Shown here piece after piece: positions 6,079 through 6,147 of a DNA stretch of 6,147 bases. Made by a program: the position numbers and the translations under genes. Every line of letters starts with the position of its first letter. The stretch's first letter is position 1. The DNA lies in NCBI GenBank assembly GCA_002333095.1, contig DDBK01000029.1, forward strand, positions 2,055-8,201. Direction: 5' to 3'. The DNA comes from Cellvibrionales bacterium UBA2034 (lineage in GTDB: Bacteria > Pseudomonadota > Gammaproteobacteria > Pseudomonadales > UBA7239). The notes under the pieces are model-generated. The model made no database searches, was not told the origin of the DNA, and saw nothing but the letters and a program-made list of their open reading frames with translations.

Positions 6079-6107
6079 GTGACAGATTTATTGCAGAAAT
6101 ATTACAG
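6079..6107 (-). promoter_or_regulatory. Triple PhoB repeat (two overlapping Pho boxes) upstream of porin 2
   Basis: On the minus strand three 7-mers stand in exact 11-bp register: CTGTAAT (6101-6107), CTGCAAT (6090-6096) and CTGTCAC (6079-6085), separated by ATTT and AAAT. This equals two overlapping Pho boxes, as found at strongly PhoB-dependent promoters such as pstS. The -10 is less clear: 10 bases beyond the last repeat is GC-rich, whereas CACAAT (6076-6081), overlapping the last repeat, would serve the upstream pair at 8-base spacing. The site ends 35 bases before the porin ATG. Confidence 0.85.
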
Positions 6108-6147
6108 CGGCAGGCAGATCACACCGATAGTGGACAGGCGCCCGACC

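Overview
The window comes from a Gram-negative bacterium, most likely a gamma- or betaproteobacterium. It encodes two outer-membrane 16-strand-type porins, several Sec-exported periplasmic proteins, and PhoB-type operators that fit the E. coli consensus. Base composition is moderate and I see no sign of a mobile element. The genus cannot be fixed from the sequence alone.

Layout, left to right. At 1-227 (minus) is the 5' part of a luciferase-like flavin-dependent monooxygenase gene cut by the window edge. Diverging from it, 296-820 (plus) encodes an exported DUF3617 protein. It converges on 902-1480 (minus), an unrecognised 192-residue exported protein, with a terminator hairpin between them. 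Next come a second terminator and three larger minus-strand genes: porin 1 (1582-2793), a 572-residue bifunctional ornithine-lipid synthase of the OlsF type (3135-4853), and porin 2 (4958-6043). Transcription of these three runs right to left, in the order porin 2, olsF, porin 1.

The main result is regulatory. Upstream of porin 1 is a near-consensus Pho box (two CTGTCAC-like 7-mers, 11-bp period) with a CATAAT -10 element exactly 10 bp downstream. Upstream of porin 2 are three CTGTNAY-like 7-mers in exact 11-bp register. Between porin 2 and olsF is a further CTGTCAT, less convincing as a full box. Ornithine lipids are phosphorus-free membrane lipids that replace phospholipids when phosphate is scarce. 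Two Pho-box porins flanking an OlsF-type synthase therefore read as a phosphate-starvation locus: porins admit phosphate or phosphorylated compounds while OlsF lowers the membrane's phosphorus demand. The Pho boxes and protein families are seen directly; the joint physiological role is inference.

The 340-bp gap between olsF and porin 1 also holds a second Pho-box-like pair on the plus strand, pointing away from porin 1 toward a possible 45-codon ORF (2996-3133) that ends one base from the olsF stop. This is the least explained part of the window. I found no tRNA, rRNA, CRISPR array, insertion sequence or replication origin.
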